A DNA stretch of 54,908 nucleotides from Candidatus Planktophila sp. (GCA_009691145.1 SHVG01000003.1:1-54908), one strand, 5' to 3'; counted from the stretch's first letter, positions 44,566 to 54,689 are shown. A program made the numbers and translations. The notes: generated by a model not told the origin, from the letters alone.

Positions 44566-45438
44566 ATGGGCGCACCTCCGATACTCACTGTCGAACAACG
44601 CGCCGCTGCGCTATTAAAAGCTAGCCAATCACGTAGGCGGCGCGCCGATATAAAGGCCAAGATTAAAAGCGGTGAGTTCTCTATCGATACAGTGCTAGAG
44701 ATAGCGGCCAATGAAGATGCCGTAGCCAAGATGAGAGTACGCGAACTACTAGAGGCTTTAAGTGGCGTTGGAAAAGTGCGGGCAAGTGCATTGATGCAGC
44801 GGTTAAATATCTCGCCAACGCGTAGAATTGCAGGGCTAGGCCGTCATCAGATTAAAGAGTTGCGAAACGAGTTTATGAAATCATCACATGCAATAAAGCC
44901 GGGCAAACTCCTTGTCCTCTCGGGTCCTGGCGGAGTGGGTAAAAGTACGGTCGCTGCCAGATTACGAGCATCAGGGGATTTCTGGGTTAGTGTTTCAGCG
45001 ACAACACGATCACCGCGCTCTAATGAATATGATGGTGTTGATTATTTTTTCATAAGCGATGAAGAGTTTTCGCGCAGAGTTCGTGGCGATGAGTTTTTAG
45101 AGTGGGCCGAGTTTGCAGGAAGTAGATATGGCACGCCTAGTTCAGCAGTTGAAGAGGCCTTGCTTGCAGGTCGCAACGTACTACTTGAGATTGAGATCGA
45201 TGGTGCTAAGCAGGTAAAGTCACATCTTCCCGCCTCGCTCCTTGTCTTCTTAGAGCCACCAACATGGGAAGAGTTAATAGCCCGCCTTGAGGGTCGCGGC
45301 ACCGATACTCCCGAGCGCCGAGCCGAGAGGTTGCAGTTAGCCCAAGATGAGCTAGCCGCGGCCCCATTCTTTGACCTTGTTATCGTCAATGATCAGGTCG
45401 AGAGGGTTGTAGAACAACTGATAGGATTGACCTCTTGA
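44566..45438 (+). CDS. Fused actinobacterial integration host factor (mIHF) - guanylate kinase
   Basis: Residues 1-103 mIHF-like (TVEQRAAALLKASQSRRRRADIKAKIKSGE...LSGVGKVRASALMQRLNISPTRRIAGLGRHQ); residues ~113-290 Gmk (LLVLSGPGGVGKSTVAARL...VSATTRSPRSNEYDGVDYFF); no in-frame stop between them. Confidence 0.93.
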   Translation: MGAPPILTVEQRAAALLKASQSRRRRADIKAKIKSGEFSIDTVLEIAANEDAVAKMRVRELLEALSGVGKVRASALMQRLNISPTRRIAGLGRHQIKELRNEFMKSSHAIKPGKLLVLSGPGGVGKSTVAARLRASGDFWVSVSATTRSPRSNEYDGVDYFFISDEEFSRRVRGDEFLEWAEFAGSRYGTPSSAVEEALLAGRNVLLEIEIDGAKQVKSHLPASLLVFLEPPTWEELIARLEGRGTDTPERRAERLQLAQDELAAAPFFDLVIVNDQVERVVEQLIGLTS

Positions 45439-45474
45439 CAACACGGTTGCAGCGGATATGAGCGAGGAATAACT

Positions 45475-45723
45475 ATGGATGGCATCACAAATCCACCGAT
45501 TGATGAGCTTTTAGATAAGAGTGGCTCGAAATACAGCCTCGTTCTCTATGCCGCAAAGCGTGCACGTCAGATCAACGCATATTATTCACAGCTCGGAGAA
45601 GGCCTACTCGAATACGTAGGACCTCTCGTTGAGACACATATTCATGAGAAGCCACTATCTATCGCTCTTCGCGAGATTAATGAAGGCTTACTCACCATTG
45701 AAAATCTCGAACCAACGGCTTAA
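45475..45723 (+). CDS. rpoZ: RNA polymerase omega subunit
   Basis: [48 protein letters not shown]. Confidence 0.95.
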   Translation: MDGITNPPIDELLDKSGSKYSLVLYAAKRARQINAYYSQLGEGLLEYVGPLVETHIHEKPLSIALREINEGLLTIENLEPTA

Positions 45724-45740
45724 ATAGCTCTTCTCTAACT

Positions 45741-46925
45741 ATGTCCGCCACCGCTCGTGAGGTTGTTCTCGGAGTTGGGGCGGGAATCGCTGCCTATAAA
45801 TCCTGCGATCTTCTGCGCCGTCTGCAAGATCGTGGATATGCAATAACCGTTGTACCAACCCCCTCATCACTTAACTTCGTTGGGGCTGCAACCTGGCAGG
45901 CGCTCTCCGGCCGCCCCGTAGCTACAGCGGTCTGGGAAAATACGCATGAGGTTTCACATATCTCTATCTCCGAGCGGGCAGATTTCTTTCTTATCGCACC
46001 AGCAACTGCAGATTTAATTGCACGCATCGCTGCAGGACGCGCCGATGATCTACTGACTAACTTAGTACTGGCATCAGATGCGCCGATAATGATTGTCCCT
46101 GCGATGCATCCACAGATGTGGAACGACCCAGCGACCGTTGCCAATGTTGCAACGCTGCGTAGCCGTGGATACACCGTTATGGAGCCCGAGGTCGGGCGAT
46201 TAACCGGCAGTGATACAGGGCAGGGGAGATTTCCAGATACTTCGGCGATCATCGATCGTTTCGATGCAATCACCGGCAACATACGGGACTTAGTAGGCAA
46301 ACGGATTTTAATCTCTGGTGGTGGCACGCGAGAGGCGATCGATCCAGTGCGATTTATCGGTAACCGCTCATCGGGAAAACAGTCAATGGCGATTGCTCGG
46401 GCAGCGGCGCTGCGAGGGGCCGATGTACATCTAGTGGCGGCCAACATCGATACCTCGACTCTTAGCGGTGTCACAGTTAGGCATGTCGAGAGCGCGGCCG
46501 ATATGGGCGCGGGATTAGCAGAAGAGTTTGCATCCTGTGATGTGCTTATAATGTGCGCAGCCGTTGCAGATGTAAAGCCTGTGCACAGTGTTGTAGAGAA
46601 GATTAAGAAATCTCTTTTTACATCGATCGAGTTAGAGGCAAACCCTGATCTTTTAGCCGAGCTTGGGGCGCGCAAGACAGGTCAGGTCATGATCGGCTTT
46701 GCCGCCGAGACAAGCAATCTGGCTGAGTCGGCCCGATCTAAGTTAGTGGCAAAGGGTTTAGATATTATCTATGTAAACGACGTGAGCAATGGCGCTATCT
46801 TCGGAAAAGATACGACATCGGGTATCATTATCACACGCACTGGTGCGGATATAGCGCTCAAGGAAGTCTCCAAAGACGCTCTAGCAAATCTCCTTCTTGA
46901 TCACGCCATCCGGCAGTTAGGTTAA
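45741..46925 (+). CDS. coaBC: Phosphopantothenoylcysteine decarboxylase / phosphopantothenate-cysteine ligase
   Basis: [53 protein letters not shown]. Confidence 0.95.
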   Translation: MSATAREVVLGVGAGIAAYKSCDLLRRLQDRGYAITVVPTPSSLNFVGAATWQALSGRPVATAVWENTHEVSHISISERADFFLIAPATADLIARIAAGRADDLLTNLVLASDAPIMIVPAMHPQMWNDPATVANVATLRSRGYTVMEPEVGRLTGSDTGQGRFPDTSAIIDRFDAITGNIRDLVGKRILISGGGTREAIDPVRFIGNRSSGKQSMAIARAAALRGADVHLVAANIDTSTLSGVTVRHVESAADMGAGLAEEFASCDVLIMCAAVADVKPVHSVVEKIKKSLFTSIELEANPDLLAELGARKTGQVMIGFAAETSNLAESARSKLVAKGLDIIYVNDVSNGAIFGKDTTSGIIITRTGADIALKEVSKDALANLLLDHAIRQLG

Positions 46926-46929
46926 AAAT

Positions 46930-48120
46930 ATGTCAAAGCGTCTCTTTACCTCAGAGTCTGTAACCGAAGGGCATCCAGACAAGATCGCGGATGCGATCTC
47001 TGATGCAGTCCTTGACTCACTTCTTACACAAGACATCAAAAGTCGAGTAGCCATTGAAACCTTGATTACAACCGGCCAAGTTCACGTAGCTGGAGAAGTA
47101 ACTACCGATGGCTATGCCGACGTCAATACAATCGTTCGCGACACTGTTTTAAATATCGGATATGACTCATCGGAAAAGGGCTTTGATGGAAATAGTTGTG
47201 GCGTATCGATCTCGATTGGACAACAGTCACAAGATATCGCCCAAGGTGTTAATGATGCATACGAACACCGTGTTGCAGCTGGTGCTGATCCTTTAGATTT
47301 ACAGGGTGCAGGTGATCAGGGTTTGATGTTTGGTTATGCATGCGATGACACCAAAGAGCTCATGCCTCTGCCGATCTGGTTAGCACATGCGCTAGCCCAG
47401 CAGCTTTCCAAGGTTCGCAAATCTGGCGTCCTTCCTTACCTTCGCCCCGATGGTAAGACACAAGTAACTATTGAATACGATGGCGATCGCGCAGTCGCAC
47501 TCAACACCGTTGTTATCTCTAGTCAGCATGCCGAAGATGTCGATGTCGCAGCGAAGTTAACCCCAGAGATTATTGAGTACGTTATCGAGCCAATCCTGGC
47601 CACGATTGATCTTTCACGCAAAGATCTAAAGACGCTTATTAATCCAACCGGACGCTTTGTCATCGGTGGGCCAATGGGTGATGCTGGCTTAACTGGTCGC
47701 AAAATTATCGTGGATACATATGGAGGAATGGCCCGTCACGGCGGGGGAGCCTTTAGTGGAAAGGATCCATCAAAGGTAGATAGATCGGCTGCCTATGCGA
47801 TGCGTTGGGTTGCAAAAAATGTTGTTGCCGCCGGTCTTGCTCGCAGATGCGAAGTGCAAGTTGCCTATGCAATCGGTAAGGCACAGCCTGTCGGACTTTT
47901 CGTCGAAACATTCGGGACAGAAAGCGTTCCAGTAGCAAAGATTCAAGATGCAGTTCTTGCCGTCTTTGATTTGCGACCAGCTGCAATCATTAGAGATCTA
48001 GAGCTCCTGCGTCCCATCTATAAACTGACAAGTGCATACGGTCACTTCGGTCGCGAACTTCCAGAGTTTACCTGGGAGCGTACTGATCGCGTAAGCGCAC
48101 TTCAAAGCGCTATTAAGTAG
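46930..48120 (+). CDS. metK: S-adenosylmethionine synthetase
   Basis: [62 protein letters not shown]. Confidence 0.98.
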   Translation: MSKRLFTSESVTEGHPDKIADAISDAVLDSLLTQDIKSRVAIETLITTGQVHVAGEVTTDGYADVNTIVRDTVLNIGYDSSEKGFDGNSCGVSISIGQQSQDIAQGVNDAYEHRVAAGADPLDLQGAGDQGLMFGYACDDTKELMPLPIWLAHALAQQLSKVRKSGVLPYLRPDGKTQVTIEYDGDRAVALNTVVISSQHAEDVDVAAKLTPEIIEYVIEPILATIDLSRKDLKTLINPTGRFVIGGPMGDAGLTGRKIIVDTYGGMARHGGGAFSGKDPSKVDRSAAYAMRWVAKNVVAAGLARRCEVQVAYAIGKAQPVGLFVETFGTESVPVAKIQDAVLAVFDLRPAAIIRDLELLRPIYKLTSAYGHFGRELPEFTWERTDRVSALQSAIK

Positions 48121-48123
48121 AGC

Positions 48124-50007
48124 GTGGCAACGCCGAGCCGCCTGCGCTTACAATCGCAGATTATTGCTCGTCACAAATCACCTGCCGTCGATAAACCCTA
48201 TGCGCGAGCATGGGTAGATACCGGTGTCTTTCATCTGGATCAAAGCTACGACTACAGTGTTCCAGAGGCGTTCTCAAATTTAGTTGTCGCTGGCGTGCGC
48301 GTACAGGTTCCATTCAATGGTCGCGAGGTAGAAGCTCTTGTACTCGAGCGAATTGACAGCTCTGAGATAACTGGTGCAATTAAATCAATCAGTAAAGTTC
48401 TTTCGCCGCATCCAGTTGCAACCAGAGATTCAATCCAACTAATTGATGCAGTTGCCAAGGGTTGGGCGACAAGCCCCTTTGATATTCTGCGATCAGCGAT
48501 TCCTGGGCGCATCGCAACCGTTGATAAGAAGGTCACTTCTCAGGGCCTTGTTGCTACCAGAGATAGAAAGCCACGAGGCATCTACTCATTTACTGCCTTT
48601 GATCCCTATGTCAATCCTGCAGATGAGGCCATCATCTTGGCCACTCGCGCACTCAAAGAGGGCTCCGTTTTGGTTATCGCACCTGGTGAGCGCGATATAG
48701 ATGCGATCTGCCAGAGCGCTGATGTCAAGAAGTTGAAGTATCTGCGTCTTGATAGTTCCTTACCACGTGCTGAGCGTTACGAAAATTATCTGCGCGCTAT
48801 GAGAGGCGGGAGTCTGTTAATTGTTGGGGCGCGTAGCGCAGTGTTCACACCAATTGCCGATTTATCCACGGTCATTGTTTATAAGGAGTCATCTCATGAG
48901 CATTACGAGATTCGTAGCCCTGGTTGGAACGTGCGAGATGTTGTCAATCTGCGCCGCAACCTTGAGAATCTTGATGTTATCTTCACTGGATATGTCCCAT
49001 CACTCGAACTATCGGCTTTGATTGACACTAAGCGATTAACATATGTCGCACACTCTCATCGCCTGGCCGTGAAGGCTTTTTCATCCGATGATGGTTCACT
49101 ATTGCCTGGTCGAATCTTCACTGATATACGTAGCGCTCTTGCTCAAGGACCAGTTCTTTTTGTGATTGCACGAAAGGGCTATGGCAACGCGATTTTATGT
49201 GCACACTGTAAGAATCTTGCGATCTGTAGCTGTGGGGGACGTTTAGTTGTGGGAGCCAAGAACGCGGCGCCATCCTGCACGGTATGTCAATCTATATTTC
49301 CCGAATGGTCATGCACCTGGTGCCAGCGCAATAAACAGTATGTTGCAGGACGTGGAATCGAGCGAGCGAGCGAAGAGATCTCTAGAGCATTTTCTGGTGT
49401 GCCGATCATTCTCTCGTACGGCGATGTCATCAAATCCCAGATTGAAAGTAGATCGGCAATCGTTATAGCAACGCCAGGAGCGGCACCTAAAGTTGATAGG
49501 GGATATGCCGCAGTCGTGATGCTCGAGGGACTCAAGTTTTTCGCACACCCAGATTTACGGGCCCAGGAGCGTGCACGCGAACTCTTCTTTGAAACTGCAG
49601 CAATGATTACTCCAAAGGGTGCAGTTCTGCTTTGCATTGATGAGGTTCATCCCATTGTTTCATCGATAGGTAGATGGAATCCAGGGGTCATGATTCGCCG
49701 CGAATTGGCAGAGCGGTTAGAGATTCCACTGCCACCATTTGTTTCTAGTTTCGTTATCAGTGGAGCTGCCAAAGAATTCACGTCGATAGCCGCCGGTTTG
49801 CGTAAGGCGATTATCGATGAACGTATACCCTCATCGATAAAGGTCTTTGGTCCAAGTGATATAGGAAAAAGTCAGGCAAAGATCGTGTTGTACTGCCCGC
49901 AGCCCGATGCCAAGAAGTTAACTATATTTCTACATGAGTTGGCCCGCAGGCGCAGTATTGCTAAGAAGGATTATCTGAGAATAAGAATTGATCCATATTC
50001 GCTGTAA
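48124..50007 (+). CDS. priA: PriA-like primosomal protein N' lacking canonical helicase motifs
   Basis: DQSYDYSVPEAFSNLVVAGVRVQVPFNGREVEALVL N-terminal PriA domain; Cys-rich Zn region CAHCKNLAICSC...CTVCQ...CTWCQ; Walker A region not recognisable. Confidence 0.85.
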   Translation: MATPSRLRLQSQIIARHKSPAVDKPYARAWVDTGVFHLDQSYDYSVPEAFSNLVVAGVRVQVPFNGREVEALVLERIDSSEITGAIKSISKVLSPHPVATRDSIQLIDAVAKGWATSPFDILRSAIPGRIATVDKKVTSQGLVATRDRKPRGIYSFTAFDPYVNPADEAIILATRALKEGSVLVIAPGERDIDAICQSADVKKLKYLRLDSSLPRAERYENYLRAMRGGSLLIVGARSAVFTPIADLSTVIVYKESSHEHYEIRSPGWNVRDVVNLRRNLENLDVIFTGYVPSLELSALIDTKRLTYVAHSHRLAVKAFSSDDGSLLPGRIFTDIRSALAQGPVLFVIARKGYGNAILCAHCKNLAICSCGGRLVVGAKNAAPSCTVCQSIFPEWSCTWCQRNKQYVAGRGIERASEEISRAFSGVPIILSYGDVIKSQIESRSAIVIATPGAAPKVDRGYAAVVMLEGLKFFAHPDLRAQERARELFFETAAMITPKGAVLLCIDEVHPIVSSIGRWNPGVMIRRELAERLEIPLPPFVSSFVISGAAKEFTSIAAGLRKAIIDERIPSSIKVFGPSDIGKSQAKIVLYCPQPDAKKLTIFLHELARRRSIAKKDYLRIRIDPYSL

Positions 50008-50027
50008 CACTTTGATAGGATTAGCAA

Positions 50028-50579
50028 ATGAGTTTGCAAGAAATTCGCCACTTCGGGGACCCGGTTCTGATTACACCGGCGGCCCTCGTTGTGGATTTTG
50101 ATAAAGAGATTCGAACCTTGATCGCCGATTTAACCGAGACCATGCTCAACGCCCCTGGTGCCGGATTAGCAGCTCCCCAGATCGGTGTTTCGCTACGGGC
50201 CTTTGTCTGGCATATTGATGATGTATTAGGCCACCTTATTAATCCCACACTTGTCTTAAGTGGGGATATCGAGAGCGATGACGAGGGGTGTTTGTCCTTC
50301 CCAGATCTAACCTATCTAATACCCCGTTCATTTCGGGCAGTAGCGCGTGGCTTCAACATGTTTGGCGAGCCCATCGAAGTTGAGGGATCAGATCTTCTTG
50401 CCCGAGCCCTGCAACACGAAAACGATCACCTGGATGGTATTTTATTTATCGATCGTATGAGTAAGGCCGATCGTAAGATTGCCATGAAAGAGATTCGAGA
50501 ATCTGATTGGTTTAATGAGCCACATGCACCTATCACTATAAAGGTTTCACCACATAGCATCTTCGGACGGAACACCTAG
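50028..50579 (+). CDS. def: Peptide deformylase
   Basis: GAGLAAPQIGVSLRAFV, EGCLSFPDL, QHENDHLDGILFIDRM. Confidence 0.96.
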   Translation: MSLQEIRHFGDPVLITPAALVVDFDKEIRTLIADLTETMLNAPGAGLAAPQIGVSLRAFVWHIDDVLGHLINPTLVLSGDIESDDEGCLSFPDLTYLIPRSFRAVARGFNMFGEPIEVEGSDLLARALQHENDHLDGILFIDRMSKADRKIAMKEIRESDWFNEPHAPITIKVSPHSIFGRNT

Positions 50580-51484
50580 TGCGTATCGGAGTAGCAGCTA
50601 CTCCGAGTGTTGCGCTACCAGTTCTGGATTGGTTGCGCTCGTCCTCGCATGAAGTAGCACTCGTTATCACACAGCCCGATCGACCATCTGGCCGTGGCCG
50701 AGAACTCTCTGCCTCACCCGTTGCCAAGTGGGCGATTGCAAATGCTGTTCAACTTCTACGTCCCGAATCACCCCATGAGCTCGTAGGCTCACTCGAGGAG
50801 CTAGATTGCGTCTTAACAATCGGCTACGGGACCTTGCTACCTGAAGAGATTCTTAAACTTCCCCGACATGGATTTCTTAATCTGCACTTCTCACTTTTGC
50901 CCGCCTATCGAGGCGCGGCGCCTGTGCAGCGAGCGATTGAAAATGGCGAAACCACAACTGGACTCACCGTTTTTGCCCTCGATAAGGGAATGGACACGGG
51001 CCCCATCTATACCAGCGCCGAGATAACAATCGATCCCACGTGGCGAACACAGGAGTTGATGGCCGCACTTGCGCAGATGAGTCCAGCAGTAGTTGATGCT
51101 GCATTGACTGCAATCGCCAGTGGCGTGCAGCCACGAAAACAGATAGGTACCACCTCATCTGCTCCTAAGATTTCAAAGAGGGAGGCAGAGATCGATTGGA
51201 GTCAAAGCGCCCAGGTGATTGTTGGCAAAGTACGGGCTTTTTATCCTGCACCTGGGGCTTGGAGCAGATGGGATGGCTCTGGTTTTAAGGTTACGCGCGC
51301 AGAAGTTTCACAGGGTGATTTGGCGATCGGTGAGATCACGATCGTTGGTGGCGATGTAATCGTCGGTTGCGGATCAAAGAGCGCCCTTTCATTACTATCA
51401 GTTCTACCTGCCGGCAAGACGGAGATGAGTGCGGGCGATTGGGCGCGCGGGGCACGATTATCACCAGGTGCCCACTTTGGTTGA
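50579..51484 (+). CDS. fmt: Methionyl-tRNA formyltransferase
   Basis: VITQPDRPSGRGREL; LNLHFSLLPAYRGAAPVQRAI. Confidence 0.95.
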   Translation: MRIGVAATPSVALPVLDWLRSSSHEVALVITQPDRPSGRGRELSASPVAKWAIANAVQLLRPESPHELVGSLEELDCVLTIGYGTLLPEEILKLPRHGFLNLHFSLLPAYRGAAPVQRAIENGETTTGLTVFALDKGMDTGPIYTSAEITIDPTWRTQELMAALAQMSPAVVDAALTAIASGVQPRKQIGTTSSAPKISKREAEIDWSQSAQVIVGKVRAFYPAPGAWSRWDGSGFKVTRAEVSQGDLAIGEITIVGGDVIVGCGSKSALSLLSVLPAGKTEMSAGDWARGARLSPGAHFG

Positions 51485-52829
51485 GGCGCGCAGAGATAGC
51501 TTTAAATCCCCAAAGCCTGATGCTCCTCGTTTATTGGCCTTTGATCTCATCACCGAGGTCAATCGAGGCGATGGGTATTCAAATCTGCTTCTGCCTCAAG
51601 CCCTTACGTCGAGCAGACTAGAAGAGCGTGATCGCAACTTGGTTACCGAGCTCGTCTATGGCACTTTGCGCATGCAAGGTAAACACGATTGGGTTCTAGC
51701 CCAGATTAGCGATCGAGCGTGGAGCCAAGTCGATCCCGGCATCATCGATATCGCACGCTTGGGTGTTCATCAAATCCACGAGATGCGTATTCCCGATCAC
51801 GCAGCGGTAGCTGCGACGGTTGAAGTCGCACGAAAACGCATGGGGGAGTCCAAGGCGAGCTTCGTCAACGCTCTTCTTCGTAGCGTGACTCGAAAATCGA
51901 TGAATGATTGGTTTGCACCCTTAGCAGATATACAAGATCCAGTAACGAGAATGTCGATTCAATACTCACATCCAGAATGGATTATCTCGGCGTATTACGA
52001 TCTCTTAAAGGATTGGCAACAGGTTGAGGCCGCCCTTGCTATCAATAACATACCTGCCCTTCCGACTCTGGTCTCTTGGCCTGGATATTCGACACAGAGC
52101 GATTTAACAGCGATCGGCGCAGAGGCAACAACGCACTCACAGCTAGGAGCTAGATGGAAGGGAAATCCAGGCTCACTTGATTTGATCAGGCATAGATTAG
52201 CTGGCGTCCAAGATGAAGGCTCACAATTGGTCGCAACTGTTTTTGCATCACTTGCCAGCGGCAGCTCCTGGCTAGATTTATGTGCAGGACCCGGTGGAAA
52301 GGCGGCGCTTCTCTCATCGATCGCCACCCAACGTGGTATCGCATTTACCGCCAATGAGATCTCAACTCCGCGCGCCGAATTAGTAAAGCGCGTTGTGCAT
52401 GGCGCACGTGTATGGACCGGTGATGGGCGATATGTAGCCACACATAATGAGAGCTTTGATGCAATTTTAATTGACGCGCCATGCACCGGTCTAGGAGCGT
52501 TGCGACGACGACCCGAAGTACGTTGGCGACGTTCCTTGACAGATTTACGTGAGCTGACGCAATTACAGCGAGAGCTGGTGCACTCAGCGATCGGCGTACT
52601 CAACGATGGTGGTGTTCTTGGCTATGCAACATGCTCACCGCATTTAGCTGAAACCACCGTGCAGGTTAACGACATTCTTAAGCACTACCCGCAGATGGAG
52701 CTGTTAGATATAGCGCCATACTTACCAGATACATTGACAGATGCCACCAGGGGTGCAGCGATGGCGTTATGGACACATCGCCACGGCACAGATGCCATGT
52801 ACTTGGCCGTTCTAAGAAAAGAAAGTTAG
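51477..52829 (+). CDS. rsmB: 16S rRNA (cytosine-C5) methyltransferase RsmB/NOL1 family
   Basis: NusB-like N-terminus; LDLCAGPGGKAALLSSIA; DAPCTGLGALRRRPEVRWRR; TTG start at 51477 proposed because the track start 51429 lies deep in fmt. Confidence 0.9.
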   Translation: MVEARRDSFKSPKPDAPRLLAFDLITEVNRGDGYSNLLLPQALTSSRLEERDRNLVTELVYGTLRMQGKHDWVLAQISDRAWSQVDPGIIDIARLGVHQIHEMRIPDHAAVAATVEVARKRMGESKASFVNALLRSVTRKSMNDWFAPLADIQDPVTRMSIQYSHPEWIISAYYDLLKDWQQVEAALAINNIPALPTLVSWPGYSTQSDLTAIGAEATTHSQLGARWKGNPGSLDLIRHRLAGVQDEGSQLVATVFASLASGSSWLDLCAGPGGKAALLSSIATQRGIAFTANEISTPRAELVKRVVHGARVWTGDGRYVATHNESFDAILIDAPCTGLGALRRRPEVRWRRSLTDLRELTQLQRELVHSAIGVLNDGGVLGYATCSPHLAETTVQVNDILKHYPQMELLDIAPYLPDTLTDATRGAAMALWTHRHGTDAMYLAVLRKES

Positions 52830-52838
52830 GGTAGGCAC

Positions 52839-53504
52839 ATGGTGCGCGAGATAAGAATTACACCCAGTATTCTAAACGCCGATCTTACTAATGTGGAGTA
52901 TGAGATCGCGAGGATAGCAGCGCAATCTGACCTTATTCATTTAGATGTAATGGACAATATTTTCGTCCCAAATTTCACATTTGATTTTGAACGTGCGAGT
53001 GGGATTATCAAGGCCTGTCCGATCGCAGTCGATGCGCATTTAATGGTAGCCGATGTGGATTTGATCGCTCCCGCCTATGCTGAAGTTGGGTGTAGCAGTG
53101 TGACGATTCATGCCGAGGCATGCAAAGAAATTGCGTCAACACTTCGCGCTATACGCAAAGCCGGTGCACGCGCTGGTCTGGGACTCAAACCAGCAACATC
53201 GATTGAAGAGTATGCAGATTTTATCGATGAAGTAGATATATTTTTAATCATGACCGTAGAACCAGGCTTTGGCGGTCAAACGTTTATGCACGAGATGATG
53301 GGAAAAGTTAAGCGCACACGAGCGATAATTGGAGATCGTCCTATCTGGCTGCAGGTCGATGGGGGAGTCTCATTAGAGACAATCGCCGAGGCCAGTGAGG
53401 CGGGGGCTGATGTCTTTGTCGCAGGTAGCGCTGTATTTAATGCCGAGGATCCTGCGGCAATGGTCGATTCGTTGCGCAATCTAGCCAGCTCTGTGGCACA
53501 ATAA
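52839..53504 (+). CDS. rpe: Ribulose-phosphate 3-epimerase
   Basis: ITPSILNADLTNVEYEIARI; HLDVMDNIFVPNFTF; MTVEPGFGGQTFM. Confidence 0.96.
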   Translation: MVREIRITPSILNADLTNVEYEIARIAAQSDLIHLDVMDNIFVPNFTFDFERASGIIKACPIAVDAHLMVADVDLIAPAYAEVGCSSVTIHAEACKEIASTLRAIRKAGARAGLGLKPATSIEEYADFIDEVDIFLIMTVEPGFGGQTFMHEMMGKVKRTRAIIGDRPIWLQVDGGVSLETIAEASEAGADVFVAGSAVFNAEDPAAMVDSLRNLASSVAQ

Positions 53505-53514
53505 CTTCCAAGTT

Positions 53515-53635
53515 GTTCCGGGGGTCGGTGATAATTCCGAACCGGCGGTAAAGTCCGCGACCCGATCACATCCAGTGATCGGTTGATTTGGTGTAAATCC
53601 AAAACCGACAGTTAAAGTCTGGATAAAGGGACATA
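53515..53635 (+). ncRNA. FMN riboswitch (RFN element)
   Basis: Conserved cores: GGGGTCGGTGATAATTCCGAACCGGCGGTAAAGTCCGCGACCCG, GGTTGATTTGGTGTAAATCCAAAACCGACAGTTAAAGTCTGGAT. Confidence 0.95.
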
Positions 53636-53671
53636 CAACTAGGTGCACCGTGCACTCTGGTTGTGATGTTG

Positions 53672-53698
53672 CTTCCTGGAGCTTTTCATCCTAGGAAG
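53672..53698 (+). promoter_or_regulatory. Shine-Dalgarno-sequestering hairpin, putative riboswitch expression platform
   Basis: CTTCCTGG (53672-53679) pairs with CC-T-AGGAAG (53690-53698), covering the aggaagga SD upstream of GTG 53707. Confidence 0.65.
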
Positions 53699-53706
53699 GA
53701 TCAACT

Positions 53707-54384
53707 GTGAATATCATTACCTGGCTTTTCGAAACGAATATTAACTTTGGCAGTAAATCAATCCCTGTCCGCGAAATTATCGGTGGCACATTAGGCCTAA
53801 CAAGTGCCATCTTAGGTATGCGTAGAAAAGTATCGGCATGGCCGGTCGGAATTCTCGGAGATGCGCTCCTCTTCACCGTATTTCTTGGCGCCGTATTTGC
53901 CTATGCCGATCAACCAGCGGCGAATTTTTATGGGCAAGCTAGCCGCAACTTATTGCTCATTATTGTGAGTATTTATGGATGGATTCGCTGGTCACAGCAT
54001 CGTCGCAATAACGGCAACACACAGCCACCAGTATCACCACGATGGACAACTACACGAGAGAAGTTGATTCTTGTGCCAACGATTATCTTCTTCTTCTTTC
54101 TTTCGATGCAGATCTTTAAGGCCTTGGGTGAGAGCGGAACCTGGCTACTGGTAGATACATGGATCTTCACCGGTACAGCCCTTGCTACCTTTGGTATGAG
54201 TCGTGGCTACGTTGAGTTCTGGCTAGTCTGGGTCGCTGTCGACTTAGTCGGAGTGCCCTTCGCATTTAAGAATGGCTACTATCCAACGGGTACGTTGTAT
54301 GCAATCTACCTCCCATTTGTTCTGTGGGGCTTTGTTTCCTGGCTTCGCATCTCAAAGCTTGAGGCTTTACGAGTGAAGCGATAG
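53707..54384 (+). CDS. PnuC-family transporter, probable riboflavin transporter RibM/PnuX type
   Basis: Multi-TM PnuC-like: WPVGILGDALLFTVFLGAVFADQ..., NFYGQASRNLLLIIVSIYGWIRW; immediately downstream of the FMN riboswitch. Confidence 0.85.
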   Translation: MNIITWLFETNINFGSKSIPVREIIGGTLGLTSAILGMRRKVSAWPVGILGDALLFTVFLGAVFAYADQPAANFYGQASRNLLLIIVSIYGWIRWSQHRRNNGNTQPPVSPRWTTTREKLILVPTIIFFFFLSMQIFKALGESGTWLLVDTWIFTGTALATFGMSRGYVEFWLVWVAVDLVGVPFAFKNGYYPTGTLYAIYLPFVLWGFVSWLRISKLEALRVKR

Positions 54385-54689
54385 TAATCTCACGCAAAGA
54401 TTTTGCGATGCCTGCAGATCTAGAGGTTCTTATTCGCCGCTTAGAAGGTCTCGTAACGGCCCGCAGATATGTTTTGCTTGATTACGATATTGAGAAGGTT
54501 AATGTGGAAGCGGCCTGTGTAATAACACCGGGTTTAGAGTCACCCACAATCTCACCACTACGGAAGTTGGATTGGGTTGCAGTACGGGCAATGGTCCTGC
54601 GCAAGGATGCAAACCGAGTGATGGATGAGCTGTGGTCAGTTGGTGCGCGCGGGATTCTCGTAACCGATATTCACGCCTGTAGATTGTAA
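54363..54689 (+). pseudogene. hisG: HisG (ATP phosphoribosyltransferase) C-terminal domain remnant; ORF with ATG at 54408, homology upstream to about 54372
   Basis: RRLEGLVTARRYVLLDYDIEKVNVEAACVITPGLESPTISPLRKLDWVAVRAMVLRKDANRVMDELWSVGARGILVTDIHACRL matches the long-form actinobacterial HisG C-terminus; no catalytic domains upstream. Confidence 0.8.

Noticed and set aside
45794-46675. 293-aa minus-strand ORF inside coaBC
   Set aside because: Fully antisense to a clear CoaBC; Ser/Arg/Ala/Thr-rich composition typical of a shadow frame; no family pattern.
46926-46929. Possible SAM riboswitch upstream of metK
   Set aside because: Only a few bases separate coaBC from metK, leaving no room for a leader riboswitch.
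51995-52603. 202-aa minus-strand ORF inside rsmB
   Set aside because: Antisense shadow ORF of the methyltransferase domain.
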